Source: Gammaproteobacteria bacterium (GTDB lineage: Bacteria > Pseudomonadota > Gammaproteobacteria > SURF-13). Taken from it: a stretch of 64,000 nt of DNA. Shown here in pieces: positions 51,763 to 61,022 of this stretch. Position numbers and translations under genes: made by a program. The notes beneath the pieces were generated by a model. It ran no database searches. It was given only the letters and a program-made list of their open reading frames with translations, and was not told the DNA's origin. Location: the NCBI GenBank assembly GCA_016195665.1, contig JACPZD010000036.1, forward strand, positions 62,001-126,000, read 5' to 3'. Position 1 is the first letter of the stretch. Every line of letters starts with the position of its first letter.

Positions 51763-52305
51763 TCAGGCGTTCGCCTGCAGGAAGGAGGGGCTTTGCACCA
51801 GTTTATGGGTGCTGAACACCGGCCACTGTTCCTCCCCATGCTTATAACTGCCGCGCAAGTAATCCCTGGCGAGATTGATATCCGGCGGCGCAGATTTGTA
51901 CTCCTCCTCCAGAAAATGTTTCATGCCCAGCACTTCATCCACCACCAATCCCGCGAACAGCCCCGCATGCTGCACCACCAGGACCCGGCTGCGGCGCCCT
52001 ATAATCGGGGCCGGCCTGCCCAGAAACGATTGCAGCGTGACAATGGGCAACAAATTGCCGCGCACGTTGGCGATGCCCTTCAGCCAGGACTTTGCCCTCG
52101 GCACCTGGGATAAACCGGGATAGGTCAGTATCTCGCGCACCTCCATCAGGGGAGCGACCAGCAACGCCTCGCCCAATCTAAACGCGATGCCCGACCAGGT
52201 CTTCTTGACCTCCTCCTGGCGCGGCAGACCCACCGCATGCTGTTTACTGCGCCGATCGATATCGCGCAGCAGGGCCACAGGACCTTTAGATGCAGATTGA
52301 GTCAT
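51763..52305 (-). CDS. pilI: CheW-like coupling protein PilI
   Basis: Protein of 180 residues with a CheW domain (GIAFRLGEALLVAPLMEVREIL, NVRGNLLPIVTLQSFLG, VLVVQHAGLFAGLVVDEVLGM). It links PilJ with ChpA. The ATG at 52305 has GGGG upstream; a TTG directly before it was not used. Confidence 0.92.
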   Translation of the reverse strand: MTQSASKGPVALLRDIDRRSKQHAVGLPRQEEVKKTWSGIAFRLGEALLVAPLMEVREILTYPGLSQVPRAKSWLKGIANVRGNLLPIVTLQSFLGRPAPIIGRRSRVLVVQHAGLFAGLVVDEVLGMKHFLEEEYKSAPPDINLARDYLRGSYKHGEEQWPVFSTHKLVQSPSFLQANA

Positions 52306-52331
52306 CAACGCAGCCCCATTCAGTTACGCCC

Positions 52332-52697
52332 TCAAGTACCCAGCGCGGCCTTGATCTTATCCAGCAGTTCCGCCTCGTTCACGGGCTTGGTCACGTAATC
52401 CTTGGCGCCCTGCCGCAGCCCCCACACCCGGTCTGTTTCCTGATCCTTGGTGGTGACGATGATGATGGGGATATTGGCCGTATCCGGATTTTTGCTGATC
52501 TGGCGCGTGGCCTGAAAACCGCTGATGCCGGGCAGTACTACGTCCATCAGAATCAGGTCCGGTTTGATCTCCTTGACCCTGGCGATAGCCTCTTCCCCGG
52601 TGCCGGCCGTCAACCCCTCGTGCTGATTGCGCTCCAGCAGCGTCTTCAGTACATGGGTATCGGTGGGAGAGTCATCCACTATGAGTATGCGTGCCAT
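52332..52697 (-). CDS. pilH: Response regulator PilH
   Basis: Single receiver domain, 121 residues. Acidic pocket IVDDSPTD, phospho-acceptor in LILMDVVLPGISG, and Thr/Lys in VTTKD and VTKPVNEAELL. PilH is thought to antagonise PilG as a phosphate sink. ATG 52697 follows GAGGGGAAAG. Confidence 0.94.
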   Translation of the reverse strand: MARILIVDDSPTDTHVLKTLLERNQHEGLTAGTGEEAIARVKEIKPDLILMDVVLPGISGFQATRQISKNPDTANIPIIIVTTKDQETDRVWGLRQGAKDYVTKPVNEAELLDKIKAALGT

Positions 52698-52802
52698 TCT
52701 TTCCCCTCGTCTCCTAAAATCAAGTCATTTAATCAGTAAAATCTTGCATAGTGCTCAAATCCAAGCAAACTACATGCCATTATGCCTTACCCGGCGGAGT
52801 TC

Positions 52803-53192
52803 TCAATGCGGTTTGACCACATAGCGCTTGATCGCGCTGAACAGCTCTTCCTTGGTAAACGGTTTGGTGAGGTATTGCTCCGACCCCACGATGCGGCCAC
52901 GGGCGCGGTCGAACAGGCCGTCCTTGCTCGACAACATGATCACCGGCGTGGTCTTGAAAAGCTGGTTGTGTTTGATGAGGGCGCAGGCCTGGTAGCCATC
53001 CAGCCTCGGCATCATGATGTCTACGAAGATGATGTCGGGCCGCTGGTCGGCGATCTTGGACAGGGCCTCGAAGCCGTCCACCGCGGTAATGACGTCGCAG
53101 CCGGCCTTTTTCAGCAGGGTTTCGGCGGTGCGGCGTATGGTCTTGCTGTCGTCAATGACCATGACCTTCAGGCCTGCAAACTCATTGTCCAT
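52803..53192 (-). CDS. pilG: Response regulator PilG
   Basis: Single receiver domain, 129 residues: VIDDSKTIRRTAETLL, phospho-acceptor Asp in IIFVDIMMPRLDGYQ, LSSKDG, and YLTKPFTKEEL. PilG promotes pilus extension (PilB). ATG 53192 follows AGGGG; the upstream in-frame Met was not used. First gene of the pil-chp operon and divergent from gshAB. Confidence 0.94.
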   Translation of the reverse strand: MDNEFAGLKVMVIDDSKTIRRTAETLLKKAGCDVITAVDGFEALSKIADQRPDIIFVDIMMPRLDGYQACALIKHNQLFKTTPVIMLSSKDGLFDRARGRIVGSEQYLTKPFTKEELFSAIKRYVVKPH

Positions 53193-53307
53193 GCTCAACG
53201 CCCCTATCATAAATAATCACCCGCCATGCGGTCTGCTCTCGGATGCAGAGAAGCGCACGCCAACCTGCCCGCCGCCGGCGCTGTATCCGCACGGCTAGAA
53301 GATCTTA

Positions 53308-53337
53308 TTGTGGCGCCGCAGCACCCGGCCATATAGT
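53308..53337 (+). promoter_or_regulatory. Possible sigma-70 promoter for gshAB
   Basis: TTGTGG (53308-53313), 18-base spacer, TATAGT (53332-53337). It lies in the 249-base gap between divergent pilG and gshA, about 105 bases before gshA. A modest match. Confidence 0.35.
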
Positions 53338-53441
53338 ATTATCCTAATATTTAATCGCGCGCTAGTACTTTTACCGTTTATGGAGCAGATCGCCGCGGTA
53401 GCCAATCTATTGACACTCCTGAAGTCTCTCAAGGTGACCTG

Positions 53442-54782
53442 ATGAAACCCGAACCGCTGCACATCGTTCCTCACCTGACCACTGCGTTGAACGGGCCGTT
53501 GCAGCACATCGAATCGCTGTTCCTCAAACACCAGGCCGGCATCGAGCGCTGGCTGCGCGGCCAGTGGCTGGAAACCCGCGCGCCGTTTTATGCCTCCGTA
53601 GATCTGCGTAACGCCGGGTTCAAACTCGCCCCGGTGGACACCAATCTGTTTCCCGCAGGCTTCAACAATCTCAATCCGGCCTTTCTGCCGTTGTGCATCC
53701 ATGCGATCCAGTCCGCCATCGAGCACACCTGCCCGCGCGCGGCCAGGGTGTTGCTGGTCCCCGAAAGTCATACCCGCAATCCGTTTTATCTGGAGAGCCT
53801 GGCCACCCTGCGGGACATCATTCTGAAAGCCGGCTTCGAGGTACGTATCGGCTCCTTGCTGCCGAATCTTGAGAGCCCGAGCGACATTATTTTGGCATCC
53901 GGCCGGAAGTTGCGTCTGGAACCCATCGTCCGGGACGGCGACACGGTGAGCGTGGCCGGCTTCACACCCTGCATGGTGCTGCTCAACAATGATCTCTCCG
54001 AAGGCGTCCCAGCCATGCTTGAAGGACTGGAACAGCCGGTCGTCCCGCCGCTCGCCATGGGCTGGTCCAGCCGCCTCAAGTCCCAGCATTTCGAACAGTA
54101 CCGCCAGGTCGTGATGGAGTTCGCCGAGTTGGTGGACATAGACCCGTGGCTGATTGACCCCTACTTCCGGCAGTGCGGCGAGATCAACTTTATGAAGCGC
54201 GAGGGTGAGGACTGTCTCGCCAAAAACGTGGACGCGCTGCTCACCACTATCCAGCATAAATATGACGAATACGGCCTCGACAAGCGTCCCTTCGTAGTGG
54301 TCAAGGCCGACGCCGGCACCTATGGCATGGGCATCATGAGCGTCTACAGCAGCGAGCAGGTGCGGGAGTTGAACCGCAAGCAGCGCACCAGGATGGCGGC
54401 CTCCAAGGGCGGCCAGGCGGTCACCCAGGTGATCTTGCAGGAAGGGGTTTACACCTTCGAAAACTGGGGCGTAGAAGAGGCGGTCGCGGAACCGGTGGTG
54501 TACATGATAGACCACTACGTCGTCGGCGGTTTCTACCGGGTACACAAAAATCGCGGCGTGGACGAAAACCTCAATGCGCCGGGGATGCACTTTGAGCCGC
54601 TGGCCTTTGCCCAGCCCTGTAATGCCCCTGACACGGGGCTAGCACCCGATGCCGATCCGAATCGCTTCTACGCCTACGGCGTGATCGCCCGTCTGGCCCT
54701 GGTCGCGGCGGCGAGAGAGTTAGCGGCGGTAGGGCCGAATTCATTCGGCCAAGCTGCGAATAAATTCGCACCTACAACATGA
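53442..54782 (+). CDS. gshA: Glutamate-cysteine ligase, Acidithiobacillus type
   Basis: Protein of 446 residues of the ATP-grasp glutamate-cysteine ligase family first defined in Acidithiobacillus (TIGR02049), not the E. coli GshA. Motifs: APFYASVDLRNAGFKLAPVDTN, PESHTRNPFYLESLATL, VVKADAGTYGMGIMSV. It makes gamma-glutamylcysteine. The final 19 residues or so (VGPNSFGQAANKFAPTT) are encoded by a palindromic repeat. The stop overlaps the gshB start by ATGA. Confidence 0.9.
   Translation: MKPEPLHIVPHLTTALNGPLQHIESLFLKHQAGIERWLRGQWLETRAPFYASVDLRNAGFKLAPVDTNLFPAGFNNLNPAFLPLCIHAIQSAIEHTCPRAARVLLVPESHTRNPFYLESLATLRDIILKAGFEVRIGSLLPNLESPSDIILASGRKLRLEPIVRDGDTVSVAGFTPCMVLLNNDLSEGVPAMLEGLEQPVVPPLAMGWSSRLKSQHFEQYRQVVMEFAELVDIDPWLIDPYFRQCGEINFMKREGEDCLAKNVDALLTTIQHKYDEYGLDKRPFVVVKADAGTYGMGIMSVYSSEQVRELNRKQRTRMAASKGGQAVTQVILQEGVYTFENWGVEEAVAEPVVYMIDHYVVGGFYRVHKNRGVDENLNAPGMHFEPLAFAQPCNAPDTGLAPDADPNRFYAYGVIARLALVAAARELAAVGPNSFGQAANKFAPTT
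54729..54775. repeat. GTAGG-ended palindromic repeat inside the gshA 3' end
   Basis: GTAGG at 54729-54733 and CCTAC at 54771-54775 frame two hairpins: GGCCGAAT-TC-ATTCGGCC (54733-54750) and GCGAAT-AA-ATTCGC (54756-54769). The second gene's ATG begins 4 bases beyond. The first hairpin matches 32581-32598. Confidence 0.85.
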
Positions 54783-55735
54783 CCCTCCGCCTTGGCGTAG
54801 TCATGGACCCCATCGCCGCCATCAACATCAAAAAGGACAGCACCTTCGCCATGTTGCTGGAGGCGCAGCGGCGCGGTTGGCCGATCGCCTATATGGAGCA
54901 GGGTGATTTGTTTCTGCGCGACGGAAAAACATTTGCGCGCATATGCACACTACGCGTACAGGACAATGCCGAACACTGGTTCGATTTAGGGGCCGAAACG
55001 GTAGAGTCTCTTAGCGCGCTCGATGTCATTCTCATGCGCAAGGACCCGCCGTTCGACATGGAGTATATCTACGCCACGTATTTATTGGAGCGCGCGGAAA
55101 CCGAAGGCGTTTTGGTCGTGAATAAACCGCAATCGCTGCGCGACTGCAATGAAAAATTATTTACCGCCCGGTTTCCGCAGTGCACACCGCCGACGCTGGT
55201 CACCCGCAGCAAAACGCGATTGCGCGATTTTCTGAACGAGTTTGGCGATATTATTTTGAAACCACTGGGCGGCATGGGCGGCGCCTCGGTGTTCCGGTTA
55301 CGCGCGGGCGATCCCAATCTCAACGTGGTCATCGAGACCATGACCGAGCATGAGCAGCGTTTCGTCATGGCGCAAAAATTCATTCCCGAAATCAGCGAGG
55401 GCGACAAGCGCATCCTGATGATCAACGGCGAGCCTGTCCCTTATGCGCTGGCGCGCATCCCCGCCGAGGGCGAGACGCGCGGCAATCTCGCGGCCGGCGG
55501 CCGCGGCGTGGGCGTGCCGCTCTCGCCGCGTGACCGCTGGATTTGCGAACAGGTCGGACCGGTGCTGCGGGAAAAGGGATTATTGTTCGTGGGGCTGGAC
55601 GTGATCGGCGATTATCTTACCGAGATCAACGTCACCAGCCCTACCTGCGTGCGTGAACTGGATGCTTTGTATGGCCTCAATATCGCCGCCTTGCTTCTCG
55701 ACGCGGTCGAGAAGCAAGTAGCAAGTGACAAGTAG
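54779..55735 (+). CDS. gshB: Glutathione synthetase
   Basis: ATP-grasp enzyme of 318 residues: GVVMDPIAAINIKKDSTFAML, LMRKDPPFDMEYIYATYLLE, ILKPLGGMGGASVFRL, GRGVGVPLSPRDRWIC and EINVTSPTCVRELD. Completes glutathione synthesis. Start overlaps the gshA stop. The end (KQVASDK) is next to another repeat-like TAGCAAGT / ACTTGCTA inverted pair. Confidence 0.96.
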   Translation: MTLRLGVVMDPIAAINIKKDSTFAMLLEAQRRGWPIAYMEQGDLFLRDGKTFARICTLRVQDNAEHWFDLGAETVESLSALDVILMRKDPPFDMEYIYATYLLERAETEGVLVVNKPQSLRDCNEKLFTARFPQCTPPTLVTRSKTRLRDFLNEFGDIILKPLGGMGGASVFRLRAGDPNLNVVIETMTEHEQRFVMAQKFIPEISEGDKRILMINGEPVPYALARIPAEGETRGNLAAGGRGVGVPLSPRDRWICEQVGPVLREKGLLFVGLDVIGDYLTEINVTSPTCVRELDALYGLNIAALLLDAVEKQVASDK

Positions 55736-55817
55736 ATTTAACTGTAGAGCGGGTTTCTGCGCTTCGCGCCCCACCTTGCTACTTGCTGCTTACAATTTCT
55801 CTCTTCATTTTTCCCCC

Positions 55818-55843
55818 TCTCCCTTCACGCCTCACACCTCACC
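55818..55843. repeat. Half copy of the TGAGGNG heptamer repeat
   Basis: CTCCCTTCACGCCTCACACCTCACC-type sequence without the other arm, directly upstream of the small frameshifted gene. Confidence 0.6.
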
Positions 55844-55847
55844 ATCC

Positions 55848-56032
55848 ATGCCTACCCTAACCACTACCCGCGAAGATCATCTGATCGCCTGGCTCTGGGT
55901 GGCCTATACCTTAGATTTATCCCGCACCCCGGCCTGCTGCACCTGTTGCCGGTGCTGATGACGGCGGCCGTGAGTTTTGGCGTGGTCAGCGGTATAATAA
56001 CGGCTGCCATGCTGGAAAAGATGTCTGGATGA
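55848..56032 (+). pseudogene. Frameshifted small membrane protein upstream of tonB
   Basis: The first frame begins MPTLTTTREDHLIAWLWV (55848) and meets a stop at 55958. A second frame starting near 55905 reads FIPHPGLLHLLPVLMTAAVS and continues GFVVSG-like to AAMLEKMSG, with a TGA at 56030-56032 that overlaps the tonB ATG (ATGA). Joined, they would give a roughly 61-residue hydrophobic protein co-translated with tonB. A one-base shift near 55900-55910 separates them; it could be real or a sequence error. Confidence 0.6.
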
Positions 56033-56970
56033 CCGCCTTATCCTCAGTCCTGCCCGCCCCGCTGCCAGTCACCGCGCGTGACCGGCTGGGGCTCACCCTG
56101 TTTCTGGCGGCGGCGCTGCATGCCATCGTGATACTAGGAGTGAGCATCGAACAGTTTGTGCTCAAACCCCTGCGTGACAACTTGCCCGTCATGGAAATCA
56201 CGCTGGTGACCCGGCCCGCTACGACGCCGCCCGAACAGGCCGACTATCTCGCCCAGGCCAATCAGGACGGCGGCGGCAATACTGCGGAGCGGGTACAGGT
56301 GATTACCACTCTCCCCGCCCTCACGCCTGCGCCCCAGACCGGCGTCGAACCCGCCCCTCAGCCGGTAGTCGAACCGCCGCCTCCCGAACCGGTGGCCAAA
56401 CCTGAGCCCATCGTGCCGCAGCAGCAAGAAGCCAGACCGGTCTTAACCAAACCTGAAGGCAAAAAAGAAGTGAAGACCGCACCCAAACCCTCACCCAAAC
56501 CGGCGACGGCGCCGCCCGCGTTGCCGTCCGCCGCGGAACTGGTCAACCGCAGCCTGCAAATGGCGAGCCTGAGCGCGCAGATCAGCGACTCCGCGCTGGC
56601 CTACGCCCAGCGGCCGCGCCAGACGTTCATCTCGGCCAAGACCCAGGAATATAAATACGCGAGTTATATGGAGGCGTGGCGGGTCAAGGTCGAGCGTATC
56701 GGCAATCTCAATTACCCCGATGAGGCCAAGCGCGGCAACCTGACGGGCAGCCTGATTCTGGACGTGGCCCTCAACCCCGATGGCGGCATCAACAACATGA
56801 CCTTGCGCCGCTCCTCGGGGCATAAAGTGCTCGATGACGCCGCGCTGCGCATCGTCAAGCTCGCCGCGCCCTACGCGCCCTTTCCCAATGACATCCGCAA
56901 GGATACCGATATCCTGCACATCACCCGCACCTGGCAATTTCTGAAGGATAACCGTCTCGCCAGTCAATAA
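56029..56970 (+). CDS. tonB: TonB family energy-transducing protein
   Basis: Protein of 313 residues: N-terminal membrane anchor (LTLFLAAALHAIVILGVSI), a long Pro/Glu/Lys-rich periplasmic spacer (about residues 100-170), and the C-terminal TonB fold (YPDEAKRGNLTGSLILDVALNPDGGI, LRRSSGHKVLDDAALRIVKLAAP). It passes proton-motive energy to outer-membrane receptors. The gshB-tonB-yqgE order is typical of Pseudomonas-like genomes. Confidence 0.92.
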   Translation: MTALSSVLPAPLPVTARDRLGLTLFLAAALHAIVILGVSIEQFVLKPLRDNLPVMEITLVTRPATTPPEQADYLAQANQDGGGNTAERVQVITTLPALTPAPQTGVEPAPQPVVEPPPPEPVAKPEPIVPQQQEARPVLTKPEGKKEVKTAPKPSPKPATAPPALPSAAELVNRSLQMASLSAQISDSALAYAQRPRQTFISAKTQEYKYASYMEAWRVKVERIGNLNYPDEAKRGNLTGSLILDVALNPDGGINNMTLRRSSGHKVLDDAALRIVKLAAPYAPFPNDIRKDTDILHITRTWQFLKDNRLASQ

Positions 56971-56997
56971 TGGGCATACTTAATACGAAGCTTGATT

Positions 56998-57093
56998 TAC
57001 CGCAAAGGACGCAGAGGAAAAATGAGTGAGAATCGCTAAATTTGTAAGGTTTGGGTTTTGACGCGCTGTATCCTTAGTGTCCTCTGCGGTGGA
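56998..57093. repeat. ACCGCAGAGG-family repeat before yqgE
   Basis: Left arm TACCGCAAAGGACGCAGAGG (56998-57017), right arm GTGTCCTCTGCGGTGGA (57077-57093), with an unrelated 50-base centre. It fills most of the tonB-yqgE gap. Confidence 0.75.
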
Positions 57094-57164
57094 GTCGTTT
57101 GTCTCGTGCACCCACCCTTGTATCAGGTTCGTCTTTGGCCGATACTGTATATGGCGTCTCCACT

Positions 57165-57737
57165 ATGCTTGAATCAGGCTACCTAACGAATCACTTCCTG
57201 ATCGCCATGCCCGCCCTGGCGGACCCGAACTTTTTTCGCACCGTGACCTATATCTGCGAACACAACAGCGACGGCGCGATGGGGATCGTCATCAACCGGC
57301 CGCTCGACATCCGTCTCGGCGAGATTCTCCGGCAGGTCAACATAGAAGGCGGCGACGATGATATCGCCAATGAACCGGTGTGCATGGGCGGCCCTGTCCA
57401 GTACGAACGGATCTTCATCCTCCACCAGCCGCTGCTGCATTGGGACTCCACCCTGCCGATCACCGAAACCCTTGGGCTCAGCACCTCGCGCGACATCCTG
57501 ACCGCCATCGCGCGCCGTGAATTTCCCGGCCAGGCCCTGGTGGCGCTCGGCTATGCCGGCTGGGGGCCGGGCCAACTGGAGGAAGAGCTCGCCCAGAACG
57601 CCTGGCTGAGCGGCCAGGCCCAAGGAGCGACTGCGCGCATCCTGTTCGAAACGCCTTACGAAAAACGCTGGAGCGAGGCAGCCGCCATGCTCGGTGTGGA
57701 CATCAGCAATCTTTCCGGCCAGGTGGGGCACGCATGA
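57165..57737 (+). CDS. UPF0301 protein YqgE/AlgH
   Basis: Protein of 190 residues: YLTNHFLIAMPALADPNFFRTVTYICEH, AMGIVINRP, CMGGPVQYERIFILH, LVALGYAGWGPGQLEEELAQNAWL. Family function is unclear; AlgH was linked to alginate control in Pseudomonas. The ATG at 57165 starts the conserved domain. It overlaps ruvX by four bases. Confidence 0.93.
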   Translation: MLESGYLTNHFLIAMPALADPNFFRTVTYICEHNSDGAMGIVINRPLDIRLGEILRQVNIEGGDDDIANEPVCMGGPVQYERIFILHQPLLHWDSTLPITETLGLSTSRDILTAIARREFPGQALVALGYAGWGPGQLEEELAQNAWLSGQAQGATARILFETPYEKRWSEAAAMLGVDISNLSGQVGHA

Positions 57738-58165
57738 ATAATAATGACGCACTGCCGGTACTCGGCTTTGACTATGGCGCCCGCCGTATCGGCGTCGCGG
57801 TGGGACAACCGCTGACCCATACCGCAACCCCGCTGGAGACGGTGCGCGTGACCGGTGCGCAGCCCGACTGGACGGCCATCAGCCGCATCATCGAAACCTG
57901 GCGGCCGAACGCGCTGGTGGTGGGCGTGCCGTTCAATCTGGACGGCTCGGAGCACGCCATGACCCGCGCCGCGCGTCGTTTCGGCCGGGAACTGCACGGC
58001 CGCTATAAACTCCCCGTGCACACCGTGGACGAGCGGCTGAGCTCCCACGAAGCTCTTGGCCCGCACCCCGTGAAACGCCGCAGCAAACAGGACATAGACA
58101 GCCTTGCCGCCCAGGTGATTCTGCACACCTGGCTGCAAGATCTGCCCAGGAGGGCCGACTCGTGA
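57734..58165 (+). CDS. ruvX: Holliday-junction resolvase-like protein RuvX (YqgF)
   Basis: RNase H-fold protein of 143 residues: [16 protein letters not shown] (first catalytic Asp), [25 protein letters not shown] and [17 protein letters not shown]. Essential in many bacteria and linked to 16S rRNA 5'-end maturation. ATGA overlap with yqgE, GTGA overlap with pyrR. Confidence 0.95.
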   Translation: MNNNDALPVLGFDYGARRIGVAVGQPLTHTATPLETVRVTGAQPDWTAISRIIETWRPNALVVGVPFNLDGSEHAMTRAARRFGRELHGRYKLPVHTVDERLSSHEALGPHPVKRRSKQDIDSLAAQVILHTWLQDLPRRADS

Positions 58166-58674
58166 GCGATTTTTTGGACATTGATGTAGAGTCGTTGCTG
58201 GCAAGAATGGCGGATGAGATTACCGCCTTATTAAGGAAGCGGAACATCTCGGATCCCCTGATGATCGGCATTCACACCGGCGGGGTGTGGCTCGCCGAAC
58301 GGCTGCACCGCCTCCTCAACATCCGCGAACCGCTCGGCACGCTGGACATCTCCTTCTACCGCGACGACTTCACGCGCATCGGCATGCACCCGCAGGTGAC
58401 GCCCTCGCACCTGCCCTTCGATCTCGACAACCGGCACGTCATGCTGGTGGACGATGTCTTGTACACCGGCCGCACGCTGCGCGCCGCGCTCAACGAGATC
58501 TTCGACTACGGCCGCCCGGCGAGCGTAATGCTCGCAGTGCTGGTGGATCGCGGCGCGCGCGAGCTGCCTATCGAGGCGGCGGTGACCGGACAGCGTATGG
58601 AACTCAACAGCAACGAACATATCAAATTGCACGGCCCCGACCCGTTGCGGCTGAGCATACGCAAGCGTGACTGA
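58162..58674 (+). CDS. pyrR: PyrR pyrimidine regulator / uracil phosphoribosyltransferase
   Basis: PRTase-fold protein of 170 residues: [24 protein letters not shown], and the PRPP loop [18 protein letters not shown]. In Gram-positives PyrR attenuates pyr transcripts; in gammaproteobacteria of this gene order it is less studied. GTG start 58162. It is followed by pyrB 10 bases downstream. Confidence 0.94.
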   Translation: MSDFLDIDVESLLARMADEITALLRKRNISDPLMIGIHTGGVWLAERLHRLLNIREPLGTLDISFYRDDFTRIGMHPQVTPSHLPFDLDNRHVMLVDDVLYTGRTLRAALNEIFDYGRPASVMLAVLVDRGARELPIEAAVTGQRMELNSNEHIKLHGPDPLRLSIRKRD

Positions 58675-58684
58675 GCGTCCATAA

Positions 58685-59689
58685 GTGAGACAAGGCAACA
58701 TTCAAGTAGACCCCCAAGGCCGTCTGCGCCACTTTCTCACCATTGAGGGGCTTACACCCTCGATACTCACTGAAATCCTCGACACCGCGGAGTCGTTCGC
58801 CGCGACCAGCGAACAGGCCGTGAAAAAGCTGCCGTTGCTGCGCGGCAAAACCATCGTCAACTTATTCTTCGAGCCCAGCACCCGCACCCGGACGACGTTT
58901 GAACTCGCCGCCAAGCGCTTGTCGGCGGACGTGCTCAACATCAACGTGAGCGCCTCCTCCACCACCAAGGGCGAATCGCTGCTCGACACGCTGCGCAACC
59001 TGGAGGCCATGTACTGCGACATGTTCGTGGTACGCCACGCCGAGAGCGGCGCCGCGCATTTCATCGCTCAGCATGTCGCACCGCACGTGAGCGTCATCAA
59101 CGCGGGTGACGGCAGCCACGCGCATCCCACGCAGGCCATCCTCGACATGTTCACCGTGCGCCGCCACAAGGGCGACTTCGGCAAGCTTTGCGTGGCGATC
59201 GTGGGAGACATCCTGCACTCCCGCGTGGCGCGTTCGCAGATCCACGCCCTCACCACGCTCGGCGTGCCGGAGGTGCGCGTTATCGCGCCGCACACCCTGC
59301 TGCCGGCGCAGATCGAAACGCTCGGCGTGCACGTCTATCACGACCTGCGCGAGGGCCTGCGCGATGTGGACGTGATCATGATGCTGCGCCTGCAGCGCGA
59401 GCGTATGCAGGGCGCGCTTCTGCCCAGCGAACGCGAATACTTCCACCTCTACGGCCTCACCGAAGAGAAGCTGGCCTACGCCAGGCCGGACGTCATCATC
59501 ATGCATCCCGGACCGATCAATCGCGGCGTGGAGATGGACTCCGCCGTCGCCGACGGCCCGCGTTCGGTGATTCTGCAGCAGGTGAGTCACGGCATCGCGG
59601 TGCGGATGGCCATCATGACATTGGCGATGCGTGTCCGTCCGCTTGCAGCGGAGGCGGGCGAAGCGATGACCGCAAGGAAAACCAAGTGA
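58685..59689 (+). CDS. pyrB: Aspartate carbamoyltransferase catalytic subunit
   Basis: Enzyme of 334 residues that makes carbamoyl-aspartate. Carbamoyl-phosphate site [49 protein letters not shown], and [16 protein letters not shown]. Begins at GTG 58685. The N-terminal extension is typical of ATCases that associate with a DHOase-like subunit, and that gene follows at once (TGATG overlap). Confidence 0.96.
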   Translation: MRQGNIQVDPQGRLRHFLTIEGLTPSILTEILDTAESFAATSEQAVKKLPLLRGKTIVNLFFEPSTRTRTTFELAAKRLSADVLNINVSASSTTKGESLLDTLRNLEAMYCDMFVVRHAESGAAHFIAQHVAPHVSVINAGDGSHAHPTQAILDMFTVRRHKGDFGKLCVAIVGDILHSRVARSQIHALTTLGVPEVRVIAPHTLLPAQIETLGVHVYHDLREGLRDVDVIMMLRLQRERMQGALLPSEREYFHLYGLTEEKLAYARPDVIIMHPGPINRGVEMDSAVADGPRSVILQQVSHGIAVRMAIMTLAMRVRPLAAEAGEAMTARKTK

Positions 59690-60972
59690 TGCGCCTGCGC
59701 ATTTCCGGAGGCCGGGTCATAGACCCCGCCCAGGGCGTGGATAAGGTCCAGGATGTGTATGTCGCCGAGGGAAAAATCGCCGCGCTGGGCAAGGCGCCCG
59801 ACGGCTTCACCGCTGACCGTGAGATCGTTGTCCGACACCAGGTCGTATGCCCGGGGCTGATAGACCTGTGCGCGCGGCTGCGCGAGCCCGGTCAGCCCCA
59901 TAAGGCGACCATCGCCAGCGAAACCGCCGCGGCGGCGAGCGCCGGGATCACCACCCTGTGCTGCCCGCCCGACACCGACCCGGTGATAGACACTCCTGCC
60001 GTGGTCGAACTGATTCATCACCGCGCCGCACAGGCCGGCACGGCGCGAATATTGCCTCTTGGCGCCCTCACCAAGGGGCTCGCCGGCAATGAGATCGCAG
60101 AGATGATGGCCCTGACCGAGACCGGCTGCGTTGCGATCAGCAACGCCGGCCGACCGGTCACCAACACCCTGGTCATGCGCCGGGCGATGGAATACGCCGC
60201 CACCCATGACCTGTTGCTGATTTTGCGCGCGCAGGATTACTGGCTGTCACACGGCGGCTGCGCGCACGAGGGCAAGGTGAGCACCCGCTTGGGATTACCC
60301 GGCATTCCCGAGAGCGCCGAGACGGCGGGGCTGGCGCGGGATTTATTGCTCATCGAACAGACCGGCGTGCGCGCGCACTTTGGTCAGCTCTCCACCGCGC
60401 GCGCGGTGCAGATGATCGGACGCGCACAGCACGACGGCCTGCCGGTGAGCGCCGACGTCAGCGCCCACCAGCTCCACCTCACCGAAATGGATCTCGGCCA
60501 CTTCGACAGCGCCTGCCATGTCTCGCCGCCGCTGCGCACCCTGCGCGACCGCGACGGACTGCGCAAGGGTTTGGCGGACGGCGTCATCGCCGTGGTCTGT
60601 TCCGATCATCAGCCGCACGACCCCGACGCCAAACTGCTTCCCTTCACCGAGACCGAGCCGGGCATCTCCGCGCTTGAGAGTTTATTGCCGCTCACCTTGC
60701 GGCTGGTGGATGAGGGTGTGCTCAGCCTGACGGAGGCCCTGGCCCGGCTCACCTCCCAACCGGCCCGCATCCTCGGCATCGAGGCCGGCAGTTTGGCCAT
60801 CGGGAAACCCGCCGACATCTGTATCTATGACCCTGATCGCTATTGGGCACTCAGCGCCGCAACCCTCATCAGTCACGGTCACAACACCCCCTTTCTGGGC
60901 TGGGAGTTCAAGGGGCGGGTGACTCACACGTTGCTGGGCGGTAGGTTGGTCTATGTTACTGACTCGCAATAG
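59689..60972 (+). CDS. Non-catalytic dihydroorotase-like subunit PyrC' (PyrX)
   Basis: Protein of 427 residues with the amidohydrolase fold of class I dihydroorotases, but the metal site is broken. The usual HxHxRxPG becomes LCARLREPGQ (no His pair), and the HLST site reads QLSTARAV. SDHQPHD remains. In Pseudomonas an inactive DHOase homologue (PyrC') is needed to assemble the dodecameric ATCase, and the same gene follows pyrB. An active pyrC must be elsewhere. Confidence 0.9.
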   Translation: MRLRISGGRVIDPAQGVDKVQDVYVAEGKIAALGKAPDGFTADREIVVRHQVVCPGLIDLCARLREPGQPHKATIASETAAAASAGITTLCCPPDTDPVIDTPAVVELIHHRAAQAGTARILPLGALTKGLAGNEIAEMMALTETGCVAISNAGRPVTNTLVMRRAMEYAATHDLLLILRAQDYWLSHGGCAHEGKVSTRLGLPGIPESAETAGLARDLLLIEQTGVRAHFGQLSTARAVQMIGRAQHDGLPVSADVSAHQLHLTEMDLGHFDSACHVSPPLRTLRDRDGLRKGLADGVIAVVCSDHQPHDPDAKLLPFTETEPGISALESLLPLTLRLVDEGVLSLTEALARLTSQPARILGIEAGSLAIGKPADICIYDPDRYWALSAATLISHGHNTPFLGWEFKGRVTHTLLGGRLVYVTDSQ

Positions 60973-61022
60973 GCCCATAAAATGGTGTATATTAGGCCCA
61001 CACATTCACCGGAATTATGTCT

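Noticed and set aside
53295-54590. 431-codon frame opposite gshA
   Set aside because: Antisense shadow in GC-rich DNA; gshA has clear ATP-grasp motifs and operon overlap with gshB.
59188-59688. Upstream extension of pyrC' by 167 codons
   Set aside because: It overlaps most of pyrB; the fold begins at RLRISGGRVIDPAQG, and the ATG at 59689 overlaps the pyrB stop.
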